Assembly (NCBI GenBank): GCA_041480845.1
Contig: JBGPAU010000024.1
Coordinates: forward strand, 1 to 8,099
Source of the DNA: LCIL01 sp041480845
GTDB taxonomy: Bacteria > Patescibacteriota > Microgenomatia > UBA8517
Length of the DNA stretch: 8,099 nucleotides
Reading direction: 5' to 3'
Each line of letters begins with the position of its first letter. The first letter of the stretch is position 1. A model generated the notes under the pieces. The model was not told where the DNA came from, made no database searches, and saw only the letters and a list, made by a program, of their open reading frames with translations. Made by a program: the position numbers and the translations under genes. Below, piece by piece: positions 1-5,858 of this stretch.

Positions 1-281
1 CTAAACCTGATTTCCTTGACTTCCCCGCCTTTGACTTTCTTCTGTTGGGCCCTGAGCTTTTTTTCCTCGGCGTAGCGGAATTTACCAAAATCTACAATTT
101 TGGCTACGGGCGGGGTAGCATTCGGTGCAATTTCAACTAAAGTCAGATTCAGCGCTTTGGCTTTTTTGATAGCCTCATCTTTGGACAAAACCCCGATCAG
201 TTTTCCGTCTGATCCGATAACACGTAACGAGGAGGATCTAATCTGGTAATCTGTGCGCCAAAAGGTGTTTGTTTTTCCCAA
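1..281 (-). CDS. infC: Translation initiation factor IF-3, N-terminal part (partial)
   Basis: IF-3 binds the 30S subunit, keeps subunits apart and checks the start codon and initiator tRNA. The visible ~94 codons give the IF-3 N-terminal domain and start of the linker: a 'QIRSSSLRVIGSDGKLIGV' stretch, then 'LVEIAPNATPPVAKIVDFGKF' split over the typical IF-3 signature, then a Lys-rich linker ending in 'VKEIRF'. The C-terminal domain lies beyond position 1. There is no in-frame ATG in the visible part. An in-frame TAG at 290-288 bounds the frame, leaving TTG at 281 (used here) or ATT at 287 as start. An AUU start is the known self-regulating start of infC in Escherichia coli, so ATT is a serious alternative. 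No Shine-Dalgarno is seen. The gene follows thrS after about 22 bases, the usual thrS-infC order, and rpmI and rplT would be expected next. Confidence 0.93.
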   Translation of the reverse strand, partial: MGKTNTFWRTDYQIRSSSLRVIGSDGKLIGVLSKDEAIKKAKALNLTLVEIAPNATPPVAKIVDFGKFRYAEEKKLRAQQKKVKGGEVKEIRF

Positions 282-297
282 CTTAATCTAGATGTGA

Positions 298-326
298 ATT
301 ATATCAGTTAACCGCCTTCTCTTCAA
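298..326 (-). promoter_or_regulatory. Promoter for infC inside the 3' end of thrS
   Basis: On the minus strand there is a -35 TTGAAG (326-321), a 17-base spacer and a perfect -10 TATAAT (303-298). The -35 and spacer lie in the last thrS codons and the -10 starts directly after its stop. Transcription would begin about 290-292, giving a leader of only a few bases before the ATT or TTG start of infC. This lets infC be expressed independently of thrS. Prediction from sequence only. Confidence 0.6.
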
Positions 327-2037
327 TCTCTTTTTTCAGAGCTTTTGTGAATTCCTCCAAGTCTTTTGCGCCGAGGTCTTCTCCATTTCTCTTCCTGACA
401 GCAACTTTATTGGCTTCGGCTTCCCTATCCCCCACGATAAACATGTAAGCAACCTTTTCCATCTGGGCATCGCGGATTTTGGCCTGAAGCCTTTCATTCC
501 TGTCATCAAGTTCTGCTCTAATTCCGCTTTCTTTGAGCCTAGCAAGGACTGTCCTTGCATAGTCTAGATGTTTCTCAGTAATTGGAAGGATCTTAACCTG
601 AACAGGTGTAAGCCAAGTCGGGAAATTACCGGCAAAGTGTTCAATAAGAACCATCAAAAACCTTTCGGAGGATCCGAGTATTGCTCTATGGAGCATGACC
701 GGACGTTTTTCTTTGCCGTCCGAGTCAATGTAAGTTAAGTTGAATCTTTCCGGTAAGAAATAATCTATTTGGACCGTCGAAAGCTGCCATTCGCGCCCAA
801 GTGAATCTTTGGCGATTAAATCCATCTTTGGTGCATAAAAGACGGCTTCCCCGGGTCCGTCAAAATATTCAATATTGTTGCGTTTCATGATTTCCTCTGC
901 CCATTTTTCGGTTTTATCCCAAATTTTTGGATCTCCAATGTATTTTTCAGGGTGTTTTGGATCGCGGGTTGAAAGTCTGTATTTATAAGTTAGGCTAAAA
1001 GTTTTCATGATTTCTTTGATCATGACAAGCGCCCTATCGACTTCTTCATCAACCTGATCTTCCCTGCAGAAAATATGACAGTCGTCTTGGGAGAAAGCTC
1101 TGACGCGGGCCAATCCTGAAAGTTCACCCGGTTTTTCATCTCTATAAAGCATGGCAAAATCTGTCAGCCTAATGGGCAAATCCCTGTAGCTCCTGGCCTT
1201 CGAAGCGTAAATTTGCGTGTGTTGCGGGCAGTTCATCGGCTTAAGGAAAAATTCTTCTTCAGAATAATTGGAGATAACTCTAAACATTGAGTCCTTGTAT
1301 TTGTCGTAATGACCGGAAGTCTTGAAAAGATCAGCCTTTGCAATTTGAGGGGTCCAAACCTGTGAATAGCCTTGAGAAGACTGTACAGACTCGACAAATT
1401 CATTAATGAGACGCCTCATCAGAGCACCTTTGGGTGTATAAAGAGGAAGACCGGACCCGACCAGTTCGGAAAAAGTAAAAAGATCCAGTTCGCGTCCTAA
1501 TTTTCGATGATCTCGTTTTCTTGCTTCTTCTTGCAGTGCCAGATATTGATCCAATTCTTTCTGTGTGGGGAAAACCGTGCCGTAAATTCTGGTCAGCATT
1601 TTGTTTTTCTCACTCCCCCGCCAATATGCACCGGCTACGGAAAGAAGTTTGTAATATTTGATATCTTTGGGCTCCCCAATGTGTCCTCCGCGGCAAAGAT
1701 CGGTAAAATCTCCGGATTTATAAAAAGTGATTTTTTCTTTTTTATCGGCAAGTTCTTTAATAAGTTCGAGTTTGTAAGGATTGTCTTTGAAAGTTTTTTC
1801 TGCTTCCTTGATATCGACCTCAATTTTCTCAAACGCTTTCCAGCCTTTGACAATTTTGTGCATTTCAGCCTCAATTTTGCCAAAATCGGACTCGGAAATA
1901 GTTAAATTGTCAAAGTCATAATAAAATCCGTTTTCAATAACCGGGCCAATGGTCGGTTTTGCCTCGGGCCATAAGGAGCATACGGCTGCAGCCAAAAGAT
2001 GAGCGGTTGAATGTCGCAGGTTTTCCAAATCGGCCAT
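304..2037 (-). CDS. thrS: Threonyl-tRNA synthetase lacking the TGS domain
   Basis: Class II cytoplasmic synthetase that charges tRNA-Thr with threonine. From the ATG at 2037 it is 577 residues, about 65 shorter than the E. coli enzyme, and the missing part is the N-terminal TGS domain: the protein begins almost at once with the editing domain. Editing-site residues are visible as HSTAH (H9, H13) and CRGGH (C115, H119). The catalytic core has the three zinc ligands expected, C270 in 'PMNCP', H321 in 'QDDCHIF' and H450 in 'MLHRAILGS', with motif 2 around 'YRDEKPG' (299-304). The anticodon-binding domain starts near 'TPVQVKILP' (477-485). An upstream in-frame TTG at 2055 was not chosen because a perfect -10 box lies between it and the ATG. 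The gene is 21 bases after typA. Confidence 0.97.
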   Translation of the reverse strand: MADLENLRHSTAHLLAAAVCSLWPEAKPTIGPVIENGFYYDFDNLTISESDFGKIEAEMHKIVKGWKAFEKIEVDIKEAEKTFKDNPYKLELIKELADKKEKITFYKSGDFTDLCRGGHIGEPKDIKYYKLLSVAGAYWRGSEKNKMLTRIYGTVFPTQKELDQYLALQEEARKRDHRKLGRELDLFTFSELVGSGLPLYTPKGALMRRLINEFVESVQSSQGYSQVWTPQIAKADLFKTSGHYDKYKDSMFRVISNYSEEEFFLKPMNCPQHTQIYASKARSYRDLPIRLTDFAMLYRDEKPGELSGLARVRAFSQDDCHIFCREDQVDEEVDRALVMIKEIMKTFSLTYKYRLSTRDPKHPEKYIGDPKIWDKTEKWAEEIMKRNNIEYFDGPGEAVFYAPKMDLIAKDSLGREWQLSTVQIDYFLPERFNLTYIDSDGKEKRPVMLHRAILGSSERFLMVLIEHFAGNFPTWLTPVQVKILPITEKHLDYARTVLARLKESGIRAELDDRNERLQAKIRDAQMEKVAYMFIVGDREAEANKVAVRKRNGEDLGAKDLEEFTKALKKEIEEKAVN

Positions 2038-2043
2038 AAAGTT

Positions 2044-2049
2044 ATTATA
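2044..2049 (-). promoter_or_regulatory. -10 box for leaderless thrS
   Basis: A perfect TATAAT on the minus strand ends 6 bases before the thrS ATG at 2037, so the predicted transcript begins at or next to the A of the start codon. No convincing -35 is seen at the right distance. There is no Shine-Dalgarno in the 21-base typA-thrS gap. The spacing repeats that of several other genes here, which raises confidence. Confidence 0.55.
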
Positions 2050-2058
2050 ACTCAAAAT

Positions 2059-3873
2059 TTACGAATGTTTTAGAAGTTTTGCCTGTTTCCTGGCTTCGAC
2101 TTCATCCAAAATCATTTTTCTGATGCGGATGGATTTGGGTGTTACTTCCACAAGCTCCGTATCGTCAATGTATTCAAGTGCATCTTCAAGTCCCATTTCC
2201 CTAGGGGTATTAAAGTGTTCCATTGTTCCTTCACCTTTGGAACGCATATTAGATAATTTTTTCTCTTTGCAAACATTTATACGTAGGTCACCGGTCCTGC
2301 TGTGTTGTCCGACGACTTGTCCTTTATAAACTTTGACAGCGGGTCCGATGAAAAGTTCTCCTTGGTCCTGTACCTGAGTCATTCCGTAGAGTCTGGTTTC
2401 TCCGGTTTCGTAAGCCACCAAGCTTCCACGTTCTCTTTCCCGGGTAAATCCGTCGTCAGGTTGAAATTCGTAAAATGCGGCGTTCATAATCCCCAATCCT
2501 TTTGTGTCGGTAATAAATTCGCTTCTGAAACCGATTAGTTCCTTAGTCGCTATTGTAAATTCCAAATAGGTAATTGCCTCTGTGGTTTCCATGTTATCCA
2601 ATTTGGCATGTCTTTGGCCCATTTTTTGAATGGCCACTCCCGAGTATTGCTCCGGAACTTCTATATAAACTTTCTCGTATGGTGTGTGGACTTTGCCCTC
2701 GATCACTTTATTAACAACGTGGGGTCTACTGACTTGGAATTCATAGCCCTCGCGTCTCATGCGCTCGATAAAAATAGCAAGATGAAGTTCTCCGCGGCCG
2801 TAAACGGTCCAGGTTCCGTCGGCGTTATCTTCGACTTTTAAAGCCACATCGGTTTCCAATTCTTTATAAAGTCTGGCCCTGATTTGGCTACTGGTTTTGA
2901 ATTCCCCTTCCTTTCCCCCAAAGGGTGAGTTATTAACCATAAATACCATTTTTACCGTAGGTTCTTCTATATCAAGAAGCGGCAGGGCAATGGGTGTAAC
3001 CGGATCGGCAAAAGTTTCCCCGATATTTACATCCGGCACTCCGGTTACGGCAACAATATCCCCCGCAAGGGCTTCGGCTTCCTCAACTTTACCAAGACCC
3101 TTAAAGGTCGAAAGTGAGGTTATTTTATATTTAGTGATGACGCCATCGCGGTCAATGTGGGCAATATCCTGTCCGTTTTGGATCTTCCCCGAGTGGATTT
3201 TTCCGATTGCGATTCTGCCCTTGTAATTGTCATAGCCGATGTTACTTACTAGCATCTGCAGAGGCTTGCCAAGGTGCGTGTTAGGGGCCGGAATATATTT
3301 GAGAATTGCCTCAAAAATGGGCGAAATATCGGTCATTTTGGTTAGATCCGGTGTAAGTCCTGCGCGGCCGTCACGTCCTGAAGCGTAGACCGTCGGGAAG
3401 AGTGCAGTTTCTTCATTGGCACCAAGCTCCACAAAAAGATCGAAAGTTTTCCCTTGAACGTATTCCGGCCTTGCTCCTTTTTTATCGATTTTATTAACGA
3501 TTACTATAATTTTTAAGCCCAGTTTAAGTGCTTCCCTTAAGACAAAGCGGGTTTGGGGCATCGGTCCTTCTTTGGCATCAACCAGAAGTAAAGCTCCGTC
3601 GGCCATGGATAAAACACGTTCGACTTCTCCGCCAAAATCGGCATGGCCCGGGGTATCGATAATATTTATTTTGACGCCTTTGTACTCAACAGAAGCGTTT
3701 TTACTAAAAATTGTGATTCCTCGTTCCCTTTCAAGTTCGTTGCTGTCCATGATCGTGCCTTGCTCGGCAATCTCCTTTTTCATAACTGTGTGAGATTGAC
3801 GCAAAAGAGCATCCACGAGAGTGGTTTTTCCGTGGTCAACGTGAGCAACGATAGCAACATTTCGAATTTCCAT
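2059..3873 (-). CDS. typA: Ribosome-associated translational GTPase TypA/BipA
   Basis: TypA is an elongation-factor-like GTPase that binds ribosomes and helps ribosome assembly and stress adaptation. The ATG at 3873 gives 604 residues, close to the family length of about 610. GTPase motifs are in order: G1 HVDHGKTT (11-18), switch I 'RERGIT' (49-54), G3 DTPGHADF (73-80) and G4 NKID (127-130), followed by a beta-barrel domain and the TypA-type C-terminal region ('GELHLAI', 'RSKGEGTMEHF', 'EVTPKSIRIRK'). An in-frame extension to 3918 adds 15 unsupported residues and would cross the -10 box, so it was rejected. The gene lies 54 bases after tRNA-Ala and 21 bases before thrS. Base composition, about 45-50% G+C by eye, contrasts with the AT-rich gene upstream. 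Confidence 0.97.
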   Translation of the reverse strand: MEIRNVAIVAHVDHGKTTLVDALLRQSHTVMKKEIAEQGTIMDSNELERERGITIFSKNASVEYKGVKINIIDTPGHADFGGEVERVLSMADGALLLVDAKEGPMPQTRFVLREALKLGLKIIVIVNKIDKKGARPEYVQGKTFDLFVELGANEETALFPTVYASGRDGRAGLTPDLTKMTDISPIFEAILKYIPAPNTHLGKPLQMLVSNIGYDNYKGRIAIGKIHSGKIQNGQDIAHIDRDGVITKYKITSLSTFKGLGKVEEAEALAGDIVAVTGVPDVNIGETFADPVTPIALPLLDIEEPTVKMVFMVNNSPFGGKEGEFKTSSQIRARLYKELETDVALKVEDNADGTWTVYGRGELHLAIFIERMRREGYEFQVSRPHVVNKVIEGKVHTPYEKVYIEVPEQYSGVAIQKMGQRHAKLDNMETTEAITYLEFTIATKELIGFRSEFITDTKGLGIMNAAFYEFQPDDGFTRERERGSLVAYETGETRLYGMTQVQDQGELFIGPAVKVYKGQVVGQHSRTGDLRINVCKEKKLSNMRSKGEGTMEHFNTPREMGLEDALEYIDDTELVEVTPKSIRIRKMILDEVEARKQAKLLKHS

Positions 3874-3879
3874 ACTTAT

Positions 3880-3885
3880 CTTATA
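3880..3885 (-). promoter_or_regulatory. -10 box for leaderless typA
   Basis: TATAAG on the minus strand ends 6 bases before the typA ATG. A second candidate, TAAAAT about 8 bases further upstream with a weak TTGCTT 17 bases before it, would give a leader of roughly 10 bases. No Shine-Dalgarno is visible. Read-through from tRNA-Ala is also possible because no terminator separates them. Confidence 0.4.
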
Positions 3886-3927
3886 GTTTATTTTACGCCA
3901 AATGAGGCTGTTAAGCAAACCTTTGGG

Positions 3928-4000
3928 TGGACCGTGCCGGGATCGAACCGGCTACCTTGCGCATGCCATGCGCACGCTCTGCCAAGTGAGCTAACGGCCC
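3928..4000 (-). tRNA. tRNA-Ala (anticodon GGC)
   Basis: A complete 73-base cloverleaf folds on the minus strand: acceptor GGGCCGT/ACGGTCC, D stem GCTC/GAGC, anticodon stem TGCGC/GCGCA with loop ATGGCAT, a 5-base variable loop, T stem GCCGG/CCGGC with loop TTCGATC, and discriminator A. The anticodon GGC reads alanine codons GCC and GCU. The acceptor has the G3:U70 wobble pair that is the main identity element of tRNA-Ala. The 3' CCA is not encoded (the template reads ACCC), so CCA must be added after transcription. The first ten bases overlap the end of the HTH/LAGLIDADG-like gene. Confidence 0.97.
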
Positions 4001-4677
4001 TTAGTTAAGTATTTTATCACGGAATTTGCCAAAAATTCGAGTTCAAATTGAATAGAACGATCAAAATAATGAGTAGCACAAACACCTTTATAATCTTTAT
4101 GTAAAGTCGGTTTTCCAATAGTCCTTTTATCTATATATGTGGGATAAAACTGATTTTTGGGTAGTTTGGTGACATTTTTCCAGTACGACTCCAACTTTTT
4201 GATATCCTGGTCAGCCCTACACTGAATACGAATCCTGAATTTTGAACTGTCGATTTCAAAACAACTTCTCAAAAGAGTGAAATATAACTTGATAATGTTT
4301 GGATTTGAACTTCCAAGGCTTAATGATTGCGTGCCCTTACTCTTTCCACCTTCCCCTAGATATAAAATACATAAAAGTAGTTTTTGTGTATTTTTGTCAA
4401 GATTTTTTAGGAGGTAAATATTTTTGTTTTTCAAGCCTTTCAAATATTTGGTTCTTCGAGTTTTATTTATTCGCCAGGCCTTAATTTGAGACTTCTTTAA
4501 TTTGCGAGAAACATTTTCTTCTAGTTTTAGCTTCTGCGCCTTAGTTAGTTGTATATTTTTAAACCACACACATAATGTACTTTTAGGGATATTTGCTTTG
4601 AGAACTCGATTTATACCTGTATACGTATAGCCCCTTTGTCTAAGAATTATTGCTTTTTCTTTTAATACCGCGTCCAT
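3991..4677 (-). CDS. HTH / LAGLIDADG-like DNA-binding protein
   Basis: 228 residues from the ATG at 4677. Residues ~3-42 look like a helix-turn-helix ('RQRGYTYTGINRVLKANIPK', then 'STLCVWFKNIQL'), followed by a very basic stretch (~55-85). 'LLCILYLGEGGK' (101-112) resembles one LAGLIDADG helix with E109 in the acidic position. The following 'SLGSSNPNIIKLYFTLLR' and 'KFRIRIQCRADQ' fit the strands and helices of that fold. With one motif it would act as a dimer, if it is a nuclease at all; a regulator derived from a homing endonuclease is equally possible. Base composition is about 30% G+C by spot counts, well below neighbours, suggesting transfer. The stop codon and last two codons lie inside tRNA-Ala. 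An in-frame extension to 4839 was rejected because it runs through the promoter into uppP. Confidence 0.75.
   Translation of the reverse strand: MDAVLKEKAIILRQRGYTYTGINRVLKANIPKSTLCVWFKNIQLTKAQKLKLEENVSRKLKKSQIKAWRINKTRRTKYLKGLKNKNIYLLKNLDKNTQKLLLCILYLGEGGKSKGTQSLSLGSSNPNIIKLYFTLLRSCFEIDSSKFRIRIQCRADQDIKKLESYWKNVTKLPKNQFYPTYIDKRTIGKPTLHKDYKGVCATHYFDRSIQFELEFLANSVIKYLTKGR
4011..4019 (-). promoter_or_regulatory. Extended -10 promoter for tRNA-Ala
   Basis: TGATAAAAT on the minus strand is an extended -10 (TGn plus TAAAAT) ending 10 bases before tRNA position 1. The predicted start is about 3-4 bases upstream of the mature 5' end. It lies inside the 3' coding end of the upstream gene. The same TGnTAAAAT form drives the genes at 5936 and 6116. 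Confidence 0.5.
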
Positions 4678-4683
4678 ATATAA

Positions 4684-4711
4684 ATTGTACACTATAAGGA
4701 TGGTTTCACAA
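4684..4711 (-). promoter_or_regulatory. Promoter for the HTH/LAGLIDADG-like gene (leaderless)
   Basis: On the minus strand TTGTGA (4711-4706), a 16-base spacer and TACAAT (4689-4684), then 6 bases to the ATG at 4677. The transcript should start at the start codon. No Shine-Dalgarno precedes the ATG. A nearby TATAGT at 4696-4691 is a weaker alternative. Confidence 0.55.
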
Positions 4712-4732
4712 CAAGGTCCTCCCTCTTTATAA

Positions 4733-4742
4733 CTATTAATAG
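4733..4742. promoter_or_regulatory. Possible operator palindrome CTATTAATAG
   Basis: A perfect 10-base palindrome lies between the two divergent promoters, just upstream of the uppP -10 region. An HTH protein is encoded alongside, so autoregulation is conceivable. In AT-rich sequence such a short palindrome can arise by chance. Confidence 0.2.
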
Positions 4743-4749
4743 TCGAATT

Positions 4750-4762
4750 TATTATGTAACAT
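4750..4762 (+). promoter_or_regulatory. Putative -10 region of uppP
   Basis: Two overlapping choices exist. TAACAT (4757-4762, 4 of 6 matches) ends 6 bases before the ATG at 4769. TATTAT (4750-4755, 5 of 6) ends 7 bases before an in-frame TTG at 4763. Either gives a leaderless or nearly leaderless message. No Shine-Dalgarno is seen. Confidence 0.35.
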
Positions 4763-4768
4763 TTGAGC

Positions 4769-5539
4769 ATGAACTTTATCCACGTTCTGATCCTGTCTGC
4801 GGTTGAGGGCTTTACCGAGTTTTTGCCCGTTTCCTCCACAGGTCACATGATTCTCGCCAGTAAGCTTCTTGGAATCGCCGAGACGGATTTTGTTAAGACT
4901 TTTGAAATAGTGATTCAACTTGGGGCAATTTTGGCAATCGTAGTCCTCTACTTCAAAAAGTTTTTATCGAGTTGGAGTCTGATTAAGAAGTTAATTACTG
5001 CCTTTATCCCTACAGCTGTTGTAGGATTTACCCTTTATCCACTAATTAAAGAGGTTCTTCTCGGCAGCAGTTCCATAACCTTAAATGCTTTGTTTTGGGG
5101 AGGTATCGCTTTAATCGGTATAGAGTGGTTTTTAAGGCGCAAAAAGACCGCGGTTAAAAAAACAGGTGAAATTACATATAAACAGGCTTTAATAATCGGC
5201 TCATTTCAATCGATTTCCGTTATCCCGGGTGTCTCAAGAGCTGCTGCAACAATTATTGGCGGGCTTTTGACGGGCTTAGACCGCGAAACCGCGACAGAGT
5301 TCTCATTTCTTTTGGCTGTTCCCACAATGATCGCGGCAACAGGCTTGGATGTTTATAAATCCCGCGACATGATAACCAAAGGCGGAGTTTTGACCCTTTT
5401 TGTCGGTTCGGTTTTGTCATTCTTTTTTGCAATTATCGCCGTTAAATTCCTGGTTAATTATGTCAAAAAGCACGATTTTACATCTTTTGGAATCTACCGT
5501 ATCGCCCTCTCAATCTTATTTTGGATTTTCGTGAAGTAG
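4769..5539 (+). CDS. uppP: Undecaprenyl-diphosphatase UppP/BacA
   Basis: Integral membrane phosphatase that converts undecaprenyl diphosphate to undecaprenyl phosphate, recycling the lipid carrier for peptidoglycan and other envelope polymers; in other bacteria it contributes to bacitracin resistance. From the ATG it has 256 residues, close to the usual ~265-275. Both signatures are present: 'EGFTEFLPVSSTGH' with E13, E17 and H26, and PGVSRAAAT (153-161) with R157. The serine often found after the arginine is alanine here. Several hydrophobic segments fit the family topology (for example ~47-61, 76-95, 105-119, 176-195, 206-230, 240-255). A TTG at 4763, two codons upstream, is an alternative start. 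The gene is divergent from the HTH/LAGLIDADG-like gene. The hairpin just after its stop has no T-tract on this strand. Confidence 0.96.
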   Translation: MNFIHVLILSAVEGFTEFLPVSSTGHMILASKLLGIAETDFVKTFEIVIQLGAILAIVVLYFKKFLSSWSLIKKLITAFIPTAVVGFTLYPLIKEVLLGSSSITLNALFWGGIALIGIEWFLRRKKTAVKKTGEITYKQALIIGSFQSISVIPGVSRAAATIIGGLLTGLDRETATEFSFLLAVPTMIAATGLDVYKSRDMITKGGVLTLFVGSVLSFFFAIIAVKFLVNYVKKHDFTSFGIYRIALSILFWIFVK

Positions 5540-5544
5540 CTAAC

Positions 5545-5574
5545 AAAAAAACAACCCCGCAGCTGCGGGGTTGT
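5545..5574 (-). terminator. Intrinsic terminator, minus-strand orientation
   Basis: A perfect stem of 10 bp (5551-5560 with 5565-5574, GC-rich core) and an AGCT loop is followed, on the minus strand, by seven T residues (5551-5545). On the plus strand the hairpin is followed by CTAACC, not a T-tract, so it is built mainly to stop transcription arriving from the right, although the hairpin may still help end the uppP message. The only minus-strand source to its right is the structured region at 5575-5900. Confidence 0.8.
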
Positions 5575-5718
5575 CTAACCTGTCAACCTCAACTTTTGTT
5601 GCTGAATAAACTCTAATCTTTAAAAGTTATATGTGATTAGGAATGAGTTTAAGCCTGCAAATCAGTTTGAAATTGGCAAATTTATTCGTTAAATTTTATC
5701 CCCCTTCGCGAATCATCC

Positions 5719-5817
5719 AAAAGACATGCTCGAGGATGTGAGCAAAGACTTTTCGCTTCGGAGGGATTCCGATCCCGACGAAGCTAGGGAGAAGAGACCT
5801 CAACGGTTAGGTTGAGG
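5719..5817. other. Cluster of three hairpins
   Basis: Three hairpins lie one after another. The central one is striking: GCTTCG, GA, GGGAT, loop TCCG, ATCCC, GA, CGAAGC (5755-5784), perfect apart from a symmetric GA/GA internal loop. Read as plus-strand RNA the loop could form tandem sheared G·A pairs, which favours that strand; on the minus strand it would be UC/UC. The left one (5719-5753) has two 5-bp helices and an 8-base loop. The right one (5798-5817) has a 7-bp stem with loop GGTTAG and coincides with the second tiny reading frame. Confidence 0.6.
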
Positions 5818-5826
5818 GATCTTCAT
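5800..5826 (-). CDS. Tiny reading frame (8 codons), translationally coupled
   Basis: ATG at 5826 overlaps the stop of the preceding tiny frame (ATGA). It is preceded by AAAGGAGGT (5843-5835), a full match to the anti-Shine-Dalgarno, 8-9 bases upstream and inside the first frame. It encodes MKIPQPNR and its sequence forms a 7-bp hairpin, so translation of the frame would open that hairpin. This is the usual logic of a leader peptide, but no regulated gene follows before the terminator. Confidence 0.27.
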   Translation of the reverse strand: MKIPQPNR

Positions 5827-5858
5827 TGGCTTACACCTCCTTTAAAAGTGCGCCTCAT
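5823..5858 (-). CDS. Tiny reading frame (11 codons), possible leader peptide
   Basis: ATG at 5858 is preceded on the minus strand by AAAGGAG (5871-5865) at 6 bases spacing. The frame encodes MRRTFKGGVSQ and ends in TGA. It overlaps the next tiny frame in an ATGA junction. Real initiation is plausible because the Shine-Dalgarno is much better than at any other gene in the window, but nothing is known about the peptide, and the purine-rich motif could instead be a structural part of a repeat. Confidence 0.3.
   Translation of the reverse strand: MRRTFKGGVSQ

Noticed and set aside
1507..1905. 132-codon plus-strand frame rich in Phe and Ser
   Set aside because: Lies wholly antisense to thrS, has no start signal, and the composition is the usual shadow of a Lys/Glu-rich gene.
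3874..3918. 15-residue N-terminal extension of typA
   Set aside because: Not a family feature and spans the -10 region; the family N-terminus starts at the ATG at 3873.
4678..4839. N-terminal extension of the HTH/LAGLIDADG-like gene to 4839
   Set aside because: It would overlap uppP and read through both divergent promoters; the ATG at 4677 has a well-placed TACAAT and the HTH begins there.
5726..5815. Plus-strand 29-codon frame reading MLEDVSKDFSLRRDSDPDEA and onward, open back to 5693
   Set aside because: The composition looks protein-like, but it follows from hairpin arms, has no Shine-Dalgarno or -10 box at the spacing used elsewhere, and crosses the structured region. Worth recalling only if the element proves to be a dispersed repeat.
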